A stretch of DNA of 18,694 bases from JABCPE02 sp963530895 (GCA_963530895.1 CAUSFO010000032.1:1-18694), one strand, 5' to 3'; positions 6,736-14,928 are shown, numbered from the stretch's first letter. Translations and numbers: made by a program. Notes: a model not told the origin generated them from the letters alone.

Positions 6736-6743
6736 TATATTTG
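6736..6743 (+). promoter_or_regulatory. Possible -7 element for the 6760-8955 pair
   Basis: TATATTTG fits TAnnTTTG and immediately follows the dapB terminator. Transcription would start near 6750, about 10 nt before the ATG at 6760. No clear -33 TTTG is seen, since the hairpin occupies that place. Confidence 0.4.
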
Positions 6744-6759
6744 CACTAAATAGAAAATT

Positions 6760-7281
6760 ATGACTGAAGAAATCAGAACTTTTTTAACAGATAATCCCAT
6801 TGAAAATATTGAAACTTTTTTTGATAATGAAAATATTTTTTGGGTGGACTGGAGAGAATATGATGAAGATATCGTGAGCTATGTCAATGATGAACTGAAC
6901 GAAGCAGACCAAATAGAATGGAAAACCATCCCTTCTGAAAAGGAAGGCGCACTAGATACCGTTATCCTAAAAAAAGATGAAAAAGAAGCGATTATCCCAT
7001 ATGATGAAGACAAATGGGATAGAGATACGACATTAAAATCTATCGGAAAATTCATCGATGATAAATACAAACTCTGCTGGTTCAAACCTTCTTTGGGTGG
7101 CGATACACTTAGTTTCGTGGTTATAGGAAATGAAGACTGGGAAAAGCTGGCGGCTGAATTTGGAGAGGAAAAACTAAAATTTTACTTCTCGCCTGTGACC
7201 GAAGAAAACGAAATGTTCAACCTATCAATGGACCAAGTCTTCTCACTTATAGAATCAAGAGAGAAAAACAATCCTAACTAA
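6760..7281 (+). CDS. Acidic cytosolic protein of unknown function
   Basis: 173 residues, strongly acidic (runs such as WREYDEDI and GEEKL), with no signal peptide, Cys pairs or membrane segment, so probably cytosolic. It is rich in Trp: F-W-V-D-W-R-E-Y near residue 30, C-W-F-K-P-S-L-G-G-D near 106 and E-D-W-E-K-L near 125. I do not recognise a family. Start choice is supported by the -7-like element just upstream. It lies 18 bp before lepB on the same strand, so the two probably share a transcript; a role with the peptidase is possible but there is no direct evidence. Confidence 0.8.
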   Translation: MTEEIRTFLTDNPIENIETFFDNENIFWVDWREYDEDIVSYVNDELNEADQIEWKTIPSEKEGALDTVILKKDEKEAIIPYDEDKWDRDTTLKSIGKFIDDKYKLCWFKPSLGGDTLSFVVIGNEDWEKLAAEFGEEKLKFYFSPVTEENEMFNLSMDQVFSLIESREKNNPN

Positions 7282-7299
7282 ATCTACAAAATATTCAAA

Positions 7300-8955
7300 A
7301 TGGAATACTTACTAACTTATTCATTATACATTCTCATTCTCAGTGCATTATTGGGAATTTCCACTTGGAAATTATTTAAGAAAATGGGATACAATCCGCT
7401 GTTTGCATTTGTCCCATTTTATAACTATTTCATCATTCTTAAAGAAACCAAAAGACCTAAATGGTGGGTGGTTCTGACCTATTTCCCTATCGTGGGAACG
7501 GTGATGATTTCTGTTTTTCATTTATTTTTAATGGAAAGATTTGGAAAGACCAGTTTTGGACAAAAATTTTTGACAATCGCGCTGCCTTTTGTTTATTTGG
7601 CTGTTGTCAATTACTCCTCTTCTACTGAACTTGTAGATGAAGAAGATATCGATGAAGAGGAAATAAAAAAGGATTCTTTCTGGGGTTCTATTACTTATGC
7701 AACTGTTTTTGCTACAATGATACATACTTTCTCCTTCCAGCCTTTTGGTATTCCGACAGGCTCTATGGAGAGAACCCTTTTAGTGGGAGATTTTCTCTTT
7801 GTCAATAAACTAAAATATGGGCTTAGGCTACCTATGAGACCTTTGGCGGTGCCGTTTTTACAATCTACTCTATTTGACAGAGCAAAAGACGGCAACCCTA
7901 AAAACGACCCTAAATCTTATGTAGAAAGCGTCAAATTACCATATTTCCGTCTTCCAGCATTTAGTAATGTTGAGAGAAATGACATCGTAGTGTTCAACTA
8001 CCCTGGTGATAGTGTTCATACATCTATTGACAGAAAAGACCCATATGTAAAACGAGCTGTGGCCGTGGCTGGAGATGTTTTAGAAATAAAAGCTGGCGAA
8101 CTCTTTATAAACGGAAAACCAGAACAAAAAATGGGCGATGCAGAAATCCAACAGGCTTACACTGTTAATGCAAAAACTCAATTGGATATTCCTCATCTAT
8201 ATCAAAATGTAGGTTTCCTTCCCGTGAGAGAATTCCAAACAGCCAATGGATTTTCATACTCTTTCAGTGGGCTTACACCTACTTTGGCTGAAGAAATCAA
8301 GGAAATCCCTGGCGTAACCTCTGTAGAGCCTTCCATTGAACCAAAGGGAATTCAGGATATTTCTATGCATCTTAATTTGAAAAAATCCCAAGAGGAACAA
8401 CGAATCATCTATACTGACAAAGTAGATATTTCCAATACCATTTTCCCAATGAACAAAGACTGGAATAAGGACTGGTATGGACCTATCAAAATCCCTAAAA
8501 AAGGCGACATCATAGACATCAACCCCGAAACAATACCGATGTACAGCAAACTGATAAGAGAATACGAAAACAATATCTTAGAAGTAAAAGGAAACCAAAT
8601 TTTCATCAATAAGGTAGCCACTGACAAATACGAAGTCAAACAAAATTACTACTTCATGATGGGAGACAATAGAGACGCTTCACTAGATTCCAGATATTTT
8701 GGATTTGTTCCAGAAACCCACATCATGGGCTCGCCTATGTTCACTTGGCTGAGCTTGGAAGGTTCTTTTACAGACAACAATTCCTCTTATCAAGCCAATG
8801 GCTGGCGTATACGCTGGGATAGAATGTTTAAAGCAACTAACACTGGCGAAGCCAACAAAACCTCTTACTGGTGGGTAGCAGCCATACTAATGGGGATTTT
8901 CTTCGGATGGGACTACATCATGAAGTTTGTTAAGAGAAAGAAAAATGAAGAGTAA
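7300..8955 (+). CDS. lepB: Signal peptidase I, enlarged Bacteroidota form
   Basis: 551 residues, well over the 324 of E. coli LepB. It cleaves signal peptides from exported proteins at the outer face of the inner membrane. The N-terminus has membrane segments at about 3-22, 56-78 and 88-106, resembling the DUF5684-type module, then an acidic linker (VDEEDIDEEEI) and a fourth segment at about 130-147. Box B has the nucleophile Ser155 in G-I-P-T-G-S-M-E; box D has the general base Lys251 in Y-V-K-R-A-V-A-V-A-G-D; box E is G-D-N-R-D-A-S-L-D-S-R-Y-F-G (Gly455-Gly468). Between Lys251 and box E lies an insertion of nearly 200 residues. A C-terminal membrane segment is at about 523-543. Both catalytic residues are present, so it should be active. 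Confidence 0.95.
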   Translation: MEYLLTYSLYILILSALLGISTWKLFKKMGYNPLFAFVPFYNYFIILKETKRPKWWVVLTYFPIVGTVMISVFHLFLMERFGKTSFGQKFLTIALPFVYLAVVNYSSSTELVDEEDIDEEEIKKDSFWGSITYATVFATMIHTFSFQPFGIPTGSMERTLLVGDFLFVNKLKYGLRLPMRPLAVPFLQSTLFDRAKDGNPKNDPKSYVESVKLPYFRLPAFSNVERNDIVVFNYPGDSVHTSIDRKDPYVKRAVAVAGDVLEIKAGELFINGKPEQKMGDAEIQQAYTVNAKTQLDIPHLYQNVGFLPVREFQTANGFSYSFSGLTPTLAEEIKEIPGVTSVEPSIEPKGIQDISMHLNLKKSQEEQRIIYTDKVDISNTIFPMNKDWNKDWYGPIKIPKKGDIIDINPETIPMYSKLIREYENNILEVKGNQIFINKVATDKYEVKQNYYFMMGDNRDASLDSRYFGFVPETHIMGSPMFTWLSLEGSFTDNNSSYQANGWRIRWDRMFKATNTGEANKTSYWWVAAILMGIFFGWDYIMKFVKRKKNEE

Positions 8956-8960
8956 AAACT

Positions 8961-8990
8961 AGGCTGTAAGCGTATGCTTATAGCCTTTTA
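8961..8990 (+). terminator. Terminator after lepB
   Basis: AGGCTGTAAGC (8961-8971) pairs with GCTTATAGCCT (8976-8986), 11 bp with one G-T wobble and a GTAT loop, followed by TTTTA. It lies 5 bp after the lepB stop and 10 bp before rarA. The T-run is short, so some read-through into rarA is plausible; no separate rarA promoter is evident. Confidence 0.75.
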
Positions 8991-9000
8991 ATATTGAGAT

Positions 9001-10269
9001 ATGACACCACTTGCAGAAAAAATGCGCCCTAAAAGCCTTGATGAAGTCATTGGGCAGGAACACCTAACAGGAACCAACGGCACTATCCGAAAAATGCTGG
9101 AAAATGACACGCTCAATTCGCTCATTTTCTGGGGGCCACCTGGAACGGGGAAAACCACCTTGGCAGAAATCATCGCAGAGCAGTCAGGACGAAAATTTTT
9201 CAAACTCAATGCCATAAGTTCTGGGGTTAAAGATGTCCGCGAAATCATAGAAGAAACAAAAAAACAAAATCTATTCAGCGGAAAAAGCCCTATTCTTTTC
9301 ATTGATGAAATTCATCGGTTCAATAAAACTCAGCAGGACAGCCTACTCCACGCTGTAGAAAAAGGCTGGGTTATCCTCATCGGTGCTACTACGGAAAACC
9401 CTAGTTTCGAGGTCGTTGCGGCGCTGCTCTCCCGCTGTCAGGTCTATACTCTGAAATCTCTTTCTTACGAAAAACTGGAAGAACTGCTAAAATCAGTATT
9501 AAATCAGTATAATTCTGAATTTCAGTCTAATTTTAAAATCAAAGAAAGCGAGGCTTTTATACAATATTCTAGCGGAGATGCGCGAAAACTCATCAACGGA
9601 CTGGAAATCGTTCTCAATCAGTTTTTAAAAGACAAAAACAAAGAAATTACCAGCGAAGAAATTCTCTCTGTTTTACAAGAAAATATGGTTCTCTATGACA
9701 AGAATGGAGAACAGCACTACGACATCATTTCAGCATTTATAAAGTCCATCCGCGGTTCAGACCCTAATGCCGCGGTCTACTGGCTCGCGAGAATGCTGGC
9801 AGGAGGAGAAGACATCAAATTCATCGCCCGCAGAATGCTCATTTCTGCTTCAGAGGATATAGGTCTTGCCAATCCTAATGCCCTCACAGTGGCCACTCAG
9901 TGCTTTCAGGCAGTGAATGTCATCGGTAATCCTGAAGCCAGAATTATCCTGAGCGAATGTGCTGTATATTTGGCTGTTTCGCCGAAAAGTAATTCTTCTT
10001 ATTTGGCTATAAATGAAGCTTTGTCTTTTGTAAAGAAAACAGGAAATCTGCCCGTGCCTCTGCACCTGCGCAATGCGCCTACCAAACTAATGAAGGACAT
10101 GAACTACGGCAAAAACTACCAATATGCGCATGATTACAAAGAAGGTTTCGTAGAGCAGGAATTTTTGCCAGAGGAAATAAGTGGAACCAAATTTTACGAG
10201 CCAAAACAAAATGCCACAGAGCAAAAAATTTTGGAAGAATTAAAGAAAAAATGGAAAAAATATTACTAA
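9001..10269 (+). CDS. rarA: Replication-associated recombination protein A (MgsA/RarA), AAA+ ATPase
   Basis: 422 residues, the family's usual length. RarA is a clamp-loader-like AAA+ ATPase acting at stalled or gapped replication forks, related to eukaryotic WRNIP1. The start MTPLAEKMRPKSLDEVIGQEH is the standard family N-terminus. Walker A GPPGTGKT is at Gly45-Thr52 and Walker B I-D-E-I-H-R-F-N at 101-108. Sensor 1 G-A-T-T-E-N-P-S-F and the arginine-finger region L-L-S-R-C-Q follow. S-S-G-D-A-R-K-L is the sensor 2 area. The C-terminal half, with Y-W-L-A-R-M-L-A-G-G-E-D, is the tetramerisation domain. It ends in a Lys-rich helix. It stands between the lepB terminator and the gcvP promoter. 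Confidence 0.96.
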   Translation: MTPLAEKMRPKSLDEVIGQEHLTGTNGTIRKMLENDTLNSLIFWGPPGTGKTTLAEIIAEQSGRKFFKLNAISSGVKDVREIIEETKKQNLFSGKSPILFIDEIHRFNKTQQDSLLHAVEKGWVILIGATTENPSFEVVAALLSRCQVYTLKSLSYEKLEELLKSVLNQYNSEFQSNFKIKESEAFIQYSSGDARKLINGLEIVLNQFLKDKNKEITSEEILSVLQENMVLYDKNGEQHYDIISAFIKSIRGSDPNAAVYWLARMLAGGEDIKFIARRMLISASEDIGLANPNALTVATQCFQAVNVIGNPEARIILSECAVYLAVSPKSNSSYLAINEALSFVKKTGNLPVPLHLRNAPTKLMKDMNYGKNYQYAHDYKEGFVEQEFLPEEISGTKFYEPKQNATEQKILEELKKKWKKYY

Positions 10270-10311
10270 CCTCATCTTTTCTATTTTATATAAAATTCCA
10301 AACCAAAAACC

Positions 10312-10342
10312 TTTGTAAAAAACAAAAAATTGTCTACCTTTA
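10312..10342 (+). promoter_or_regulatory. gcvP promoter (Bacteroidota -33/-7 type)
   Basis: TTTG at 10312-10315, then 19 nt, then TACCTTTA at 10335-10342 (consensus TAnnTTTG, one mismatch). Spacing is ideal. Transcription would start near 10349, giving a leader of about 33 nt to the gcvP ATG, too short for a glycine riboswitch. Confidence 0.7.
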
Positions 10343-10381
10343 CCACAAACTAAGTTTCAACCTTATACCCAATAATAACTT

Positions 10382-13237
10382 ATGAACACATCAGAATTTG
10401 TAAACAGACACATCAGCTTCAATGAAACGAACAAAAACGAAATGCTGAAAAAAGTAGGCGTTTCCAGCATTGATGAACTGATTTCTCAGACTATTCCACA
10501 TTCTATCCGATTACAAAAAGATTTAAGCATTTCAGAACCTCTGTCCGAGTTTGAAATGCTTTCTCATTCTAAAGAACTAGCTTCTGAAAATCAGCAGTTT
10601 GATTCTTACATTGGACTAGGATACCACTCTGCCATTCTTCCAGCTGTCATCCAGCGAAATATTTTAGAAAATCCCAGCTGGTATACAGCTTACACGCCTT
10701 ACCAAGCGGAAATTTCACAGGGAAGATTAGAGGCGCTGCTGAACTATCAGACTATGATAGTGAGCCTTACAGGTTTCCCATTAGCAAACGCTTCCCTTTT
10801 GGATGAAGGAACAGCTGCTGCTGAAGCTATGCACATGTTTTTCTCAAACAGAACAAAGGAACAAAAAAACGCAGGAGCAAATAAATTTTTCATTTCTGAT
10901 GATGTTCTTCCTCAAACAATCGCCGTGCTGAAAACCAGAGCGGAAGGATTAGGAATAGAAATTACCGTAGGAAAACATAATGGAAATTTAGATAATTCTT
11001 ATTTCGGAGCTTTACTTCAATATCCTACTAAAATAGGCGTTATAGAGGATTACACAGAAATTATAAAATCTCTGAAAGAACAAAATATTCAAGTCGTTTT
11101 AGCGTGTGATTTATTGGCTTTAGTTATGCTAAAATCTCCTGCACAACTCGGTGCTGACTGTGCTGTCGGGACTTCCCAGAGATTCGGTATTCCTATGGGA
11201 TACGGTGGGCCGCACGCCGCTTTCTACGCTTGTAAAGACGAATACAAAAGAGAAATCCCTGGTCGTATCATAGGAGTTTCACAGGATATGTACGGAAAGA
11301 GAGCGCTCAGAATGGCTTTGCAGACCAGAGAACAGCACATCAAGCGTGAAAAAGCGACTTCCAACATCTGTACAGCGCAGGTTCTTCTAGCGGTGATGGC
11401 AGGAATGTACGCTGTTTATCACGGAGAAGCAGGACTTAAACACATTGCAGGGCAGATACATTTTAAGGCTAATGCTTTGCGAGATGCTTTAGCTGAACTA
11501 GGCTACGAAGTTGAAAACAATCCAAGTTTTGACACGGTAAGATTTAAACTTAGCGAAGACAAAAAACAGTCTTTGAAAACATTGATGGAAAACCACAAAA
11601 TCAACCTAAATTATTTCGAAAATGGTTTTGTGAGCATTGCTATCAATGAAGCTACTACAAATAAAAAACTACAAAAATTAGTAGATACTTTTGCTGAGTT
11701 TATTGGCAAAAATGCTGTTAAGATTAATTTAAAAGAACAAATTACCCTTCCTAGCAGTCTTCTAAGAACTGATAAAGTGCTAGTAGAAGAGGTTTTCCAT
11801 AAATACCACACAGAGACAGAACTGATGCGATACATCAAAAAACTGGAGAGAAAAGACATTTCTCTTACGCATTCTATGATTTCGCTTGGTTCTTGTACGA
11901 TGAAGCTAAATGCCGCTACAGAAATGCTTCCTTTGTCTTGGCCAGAATGGGGAAATATCCACCCTTTCGTGCCGATGGAACAAGCAAAAGGCTACCAAAA
12001 ACTAATCAAAGAATTAGAAAAAGATTTGGCCGAAATCACAGGTTTTGCAGGAACTTCCCTACAGCCAAACTCTGGTGCACAGGGCGAATATGCTGGGCTG
12101 ATGGTAATCCGCGAATACCTAAAACACAAAGGCGAAGGGCACAGAGACATCGTGCTTATTCCGCAGTCTGCACATGGTACGAATCCCGCTTCGGCTATCG
12201 TAGCAGGGCTAAAAGTAGTTGTGGTAAAAAATCTAGAAAATGGACAGATTGATTTTGAGGATTTAAAAGCAAAAGTAGAACAGCACAAAGAAAACTTGGC
12301 GGCATTTATGATTACATATCCGTCCACTTATGGTTTCTTTGACAATAATGTTACAGATATTATCAATCTAATTCATGACAATGGCGGACAGGTGTACATG
12401 GATGGAGCTAATATGAATGCTCAGGTTGGCTTTACCAGCCCAGGGCATATCGGTGCGGATGTGTGCCACCTAAATTTACATAAAACCTTTGCTATCCCTC
12501 ATGGCGGCGGTGGACCTGGTGTAGGGCCTATCTGTGTAGCGAAACATTTGGTTCCGTTCTTACCTTCGAATCCAAATGTGAAAATCGGTTCAGATCACTC
12601 TATCGATGCTATTTCTTCTGCTCCGTATGGTTCTGCCCTTGTGGTAAATATTTCCTACGCCTACATCAAAATGCTGGGAACCCAAGGACTAAAAAAAGCC
12701 ACAGAATACGCTATTCTAAACGCAAATTACCTAAAAGATGTGCTAAAAGAGCATTATTCTATCTTGTATAGCAATGAAAATGAAAGAGTTGCGCACGAAT
12801 GTATCGTAGATTTCCGACCATTCAAAACCTATGGTATAGAAGTGGGCGATATTGCGAAACGACTGATGGACTACGGATTCCACGCGCCTACGGTATCTTT
12901 CCCTGTGGCAGGAACTCTCATGATAGAGCCTACTGAATCCGAAAGCAAAGAGGAACTTGACAGATTTGCCGAAGCTTTGATAAATATCAAATATGAAATT
13001 GATGAAATAGCAAACGGCAAAGCTGACAAGGAAAACAATGTCTTGAAAAATGCACCTCATACAGAACAACTGGTAATCGCTGATGCATGGGACAAACCAT
13101 ACAGCCGAGAAAAAGCAGCATATCCTCTGGAATGGATAAGAGAGAACAAGTTCTTCGCTTCAGTTTCTCGTGTAGATGATGCCTATGGAGACAGAAATCT
13201 AATCTGTACTTGTGCTCCTACTGAGTCTTATGCATAG
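10382..13237 (+). CDS. gcvP: Glycine dehydrogenase (decarboxylating), glycine cleavage P protein
   Basis: 951 residues, a single-chain P protein in which both halves (GcvPA- and GcvPB-like) are fused. It decarboxylates glycine with pyridoxal phosphate and passes the aminomethyl group to lipoyl-H protein. The N-half shows Y-H-S-A-I-L-P-A-V-I-Q-R-N and T-A-Y-T-P-Y-Q-A-E-I-S-Q-G. The C-half shows G-S-C-T-M-K-L-N-A and Q-P-N-S-G-A-Q-G-E-Y-A-G. The PLP-binding H-L-N-L-H-K-T-F has Lys701, followed by the Gly-rich loop PHGGGGPGVGP. The conserved C-terminus with N-L-I-C-T-C is complete. It is transcribed alone from its own promoter, 112 bp after rarA; gcvT is at 941 and gcvH is elsewhere. No clear terminator hairpin follows. 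Confidence 0.98.
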   Translation: MNTSEFVNRHISFNETNKNEMLKKVGVSSIDELISQTIPHSIRLQKDLSISEPLSEFEMLSHSKELASENQQFDSYIGLGYHSAILPAVIQRNILENPSWYTAYTPYQAEISQGRLEALLNYQTMIVSLTGFPLANASLLDEGTAAAEAMHMFFSNRTKEQKNAGANKFFISDDVLPQTIAVLKTRAEGLGIEITVGKHNGNLDNSYFGALLQYPTKIGVIEDYTEIIKSLKEQNIQVVLACDLLALVMLKSPAQLGADCAVGTSQRFGIPMGYGGPHAAFYACKDEYKREIPGRIIGVSQDMYGKRALRMALQTREQHIKREKATSNICTAQVLLAVMAGMYAVYHGEAGLKHIAGQIHFKANALRDALAELGYEVENNPSFDTVRFKLSEDKKQSLKTLMENHKINLNYFENGFVSIAINEATTNKKLQKLVDTFAEFIGKNAVKINLKEQITLPSSLLRTDKVLVEEVFHKYHTETELMRYIKKLERKDISLTHSMISLGSCTMKLNAATEMLPLSWPEWGNIHPFVPMEQAKGYQKLIKELEKDLAEITGFAGTSLQPNSGAQGEYAGLMVIREYLKHKGEGHRDIVLIPQSAHGTNPASAIVAGLKVVVVKNLENGQIDFEDLKAKVEQHKENLAAFMITYPSTYGFFDNNVTDIINLIHDNGGQVYMDGANMNAQVGFTSPGHIGADVCHLNLHKTFAIPHGGGGPGVGPICVAKHLVPFLPSNPNVKIGSDHSIDAISSAPYGSALVVNISYAYIKMLGTQGLKKATEYAILNANYLKDVLKEHYSILYSNENERVAHECIVDFRPFKTYGIEVGDIAKRLMDYGFHAPTVSFPVAGTLMIEPTESESKEELDRFAEALINIKYEIDEIANGKADKENNVLKNAPHTEQLVIADAWDKPYSREKAAYPLEWIRENKFFASVSRVDDAYGDRNLICTCAPTESYA

Positions 13238-13319
13238 AAAAAAAGCTGTTAATGACATTATTATCCTCTATTGGTATAATTTTTGAGAATTATTAAAAAC
13301 AAAAAATTTAATTTTTAAA

Positions 13320-13742
13320 ATGAAAAAGTTTTTATCAAAAAGAAGTATTTTAGTGGGTGCGCTTGCATTAGCTTTAGGTTTTATCGTTTCTTCCTGTTCT
13401 AGGGATAAAGATGACGATGCCATATACACGGCTAAACTGCAGGTCCAATATCAAGGTAATAATTCTATTAATGGCTCTGTAACCTATAGAGATGCCAATG
13501 GAAACAAGAGAAAAATATATCTGAGAAGTGGAATATCAGAAAATATTTCTTTTGAAGTAAATAAAGGATTCAAATCTTTTGTAGAAGTAAAAGCTACTGA
13601 CATTTATGGTAATCTATTTGTAAAATGGACAGTAACTAAAACATACACAGGAGCTAGAGTTCAGAACTGGAGTACGAATTTCACTTCTTACACAGGACAG
13701 AGACAGAGTTTTACGGATTCTTACAAAGAGACTGTAAAATAG
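13320..13742 (+). CDS. Probable surface-exposed lipoprotein of unknown function
   Basis: 140 residues. A basic start (MKKFLSKR), a hydrophobic helix (10-22) and lipobox V-S-S-C put the acylated Cys at residue 26. It is followed by S-R-D-K-D-D-D. Acidic residues soon after the Cys resemble the lipoprotein export signal that sends Bacteroidota lipoproteins to the cell surface, so surface exposure is likely (inference). The remaining 110 residues alternate polar and hydrophobic residues with many Thr, Ser, Tyr and Gly, suggesting a small all-beta domain. I do not recognise a family. The start lies 82 bp after gcvP. A long hairpin follows the gene. Confidence 0.75.
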   Translation: MKKFLSKRSILVGALALALGFIVSSCSRDKDDDAIYTAKLQVQYQGNNSINGSVTYRDANGNKRKIYLRSGISENISFEVNKGFKSFVEVKATDIYGNLFVKWTVTKTYTGARVQNWSTNFTSYTGQRQSFTDSYKETVK

Positions 13743-13766
13743 TTCTATACATAAGTTTGTAAATTC

Positions 13767-13810
13767 ACTGTAACCAATTCTGTTTTCGTACAATCAGGAT
13801 TGGTTACAGT
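13767..13810. repeat. 16-bp inverted repeat between the lipoprotein gene and oxyR
   Basis: ACTGTAACCAATTCTG (13767-13782) pairs with CAGGATTGGTTACAGT (13795-13810), 16 bp with one G-T wobble and a 12-nt loop. It lies 24 bp after the lipoprotein stop and directly before the oxyR -7 element. The AATTTT after it is a poor T-run. It may be a terminator for the lipoprotein gene, an operator for oxyR, or both. Confidence 0.65.
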
Positions 13811-13817
13811 AATTTTG

Positions 13818-13825
13818 TAACTTTG
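13818..13825 (+). promoter_or_regulatory. Possible oxyR -7 element
   Basis: TAACTTTG matches TAnnTTTG exactly, 8 bp after the 16-bp inverted repeat. Transcription would start near 13832, with a 34-nt leader. The best -33 candidate, TTG at 13800-13802, is only 15 nt away and lies inside the repeat. Confidence 0.45.
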
Positions 13826-13866
13826 CTTTATTGAAAATAAGTTTTATATAAAATATTTTTGAAATC

Positions 13867-14811
13867 ATGAACATCCAGCAGTTAGAATACCTCATCGCCG
13901 TTGATAAATACAAGCATTTTGGGAAAGCGGCTTTGGCTTGTCATGTCACACAGCCTACACTCAGCGCGATGATTCAGAAATTAGAAGATGAACTTAGTAT
14001 AAAAATCTTCGACAGAACCACCCATCCTATCCGCACCACCGATGCTGGAGATGAGATTATTTCCTCTGCTAAAGCCGTGCTGGATAACATTACAGAACTG
14101 AAAAATAAAGCTCATTCGCTCAATAATGTACTGGCTGGGAAAATCAACCTTGGGATTATTCCTACAGTTTCTGGATTTCTCATTCCAAACGAAATTTTTG
14201 ATTTTCTAAATCAAAACCAAAAAATAGAAATGAACATCCACGAAATGAATACCGAAAACATCATAAAATCCCTAAAATCTGGCGAAATAGATGCTGGTAT
14301 CATTTCTACTCCATATCATGAAACAGAAGAATTTTTCAGTGATTTTCTTTTTGATGAAGAACTGCTGATTTATTCCTCTTATGAAAATAAAGATGAATAT
14401 TTTATAGGTTCTGAGGATTTTAATTCAGATAAATTTTGGCTTTTGGAAGAAGGAAACTGCTTAAGAAAACAAATGGAAACCATTTGTCATCTAAGAGAAA
14501 ACTCACTGAAACCCAAAAACTTGGAATTTTCCGCATCCAGCATCAGCACTCTTATAAAAATGGTGGACAAGACAGGAGGCATCACTGTGCTCCCAGAACT
14601 TGCCACACAGCAGCTCTCGGAAGAACAGAAGAAAAAAGTTTTTCATTTTAAAAAACCTTTTCCTTCCAGAGAAATCAGCCTCATTTACTACAAACCAACT
14701 TATAAACAAAAGATGCTCAATGAATTTGGTTCTTTCATAAAAGATGCTTTATCAAAACATCTTAATTACAATAAAAATCCAAAGGACTTCTCTATTATCG
14801 CTCCTCAGTAA
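13867..14811 (+). CDS. oxyR: LysR-family peroxide sensor OxyR
   Basis: 314 residues. OxyR is a transcription factor that senses hydrogen peroxide through a disulfide and activates catalase, peroxiredoxin and related genes. The N-terminal winged helix starts MNIQQLEYLIAVDKYKHFGKAA, with recognition helix C-H-V-T-Q-P-T-L-S-A-M-I-Q-K-L-E and the linker motif I-F-D-R-T. The effector domain starts near residue 92. The E-E-G-N-C-L-R-K-Q-M-E-T-I-C segment places Cys198 and Cys207 nine residues apart, exactly the spacing of E. coli Cys199 and Cys208, with the same LRxQ context. This is why I call OxyR rather than a generic LysR protein. It has its own putative promoter behind a large inverted repeat. 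Confidence 0.92.
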   Translation: MNIQQLEYLIAVDKYKHFGKAALACHVTQPTLSAMIQKLEDELSIKIFDRTTHPIRTTDAGDEIISSAKAVLDNITELKNKAHSLNNVLAGKINLGIIPTVSGFLIPNEIFDFLNQNQKIEMNIHEMNTENIIKSLKSGEIDAGIISTPYHETEEFFSDFLFDEELLIYSSYENKDEYFIGSEDFNSDKFWLLEEGNCLRKQMETICHLRENSLKPKNLEFSASSISTLIKMVDKTGGITVLPELATQQLSEEQKKKVFHFKKPFPSREISLIYYKPTYKQKMLNEFGSFIKDALSKHLNYNKNPKDFSIIAPQ

Positions 14812-14819
14812 AATTTAAT

Positions 14820-14850
14820 TTTGAAGTTTAATTTTTTTTATGTAAATTTG
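14820..14850 (+). promoter_or_regulatory. metK promoter (Bacteroidota -33/-7 type)
   Basis: TTTG at 14820-14823, exactly 19 nt, then TAAATTTG at 14843-14850. Both elements match consensus. The predicted start near 14857 gives a leader of about 140 nt that begins just before the riboswitch-like structure. Confidence 0.75.
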
Positions 14851-14862
14851 TTTTTCAAAATT

Positions 14863-14914
14863 AAGAGGAAAAATTTGTGCTGATTGCAACCTCAATAAAA
14901 AATGATAAAACAGA
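14863..14914 (+). ncRNA. Candidate SAM-II-like riboswitch in the metK leader
   Basis: The segment matches the order of SAM-II landmarks as I remember them. P1 is GAGG (14865-14868) with CCTC (14890-14893). The A/T-rich first loop ends in ATTTG, and TTGCA stands directly before the 3' P1 strand. An A-rich stretch follows, then GATAAAACAG (14904-14913), whose CAG can pair with CTG at 14880-14882 to close the pseudoknot. SAM-II usually has GCTAAA where this has GATAAA, and P1 is only 4 bp. It lies at the start of the transcript of the SAM synthetase gene, which is the right context. No covariance search was possible. Confidence 0.5.
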
Positions 14915-14928
14915 AATTCTCTTTTTAG

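Noticed and set aside
10283..10296. AT-only palindrome ATTTTATATAAAAT upstream of gcvP
   Set aside because: Self-complementary stretches of only A and T are expected by chance in this AT-rich DNA, and there is no GC core for a terminator.
10343..10381. Glycine riboswitch before gcvP
   Set aside because: The leader is only about 33 nt and shows none of the paired aptamer structure of a glycine riboswitch.
11893..12252. 119-codon plus-strand frame inside gcvP
   Set aside because: It is out of frame with the strongly conserved gcvP coding sequence and has a biased Arg/Lys/Gly content typical of a shadow frame.
13238..13319. Terminator or promoter between gcvP and the lipoprotein gene
   Set aside because: I see no hairpin and only an imperfect -7-like TAATTTTTG, which has one base too many, so nothing can be supported.
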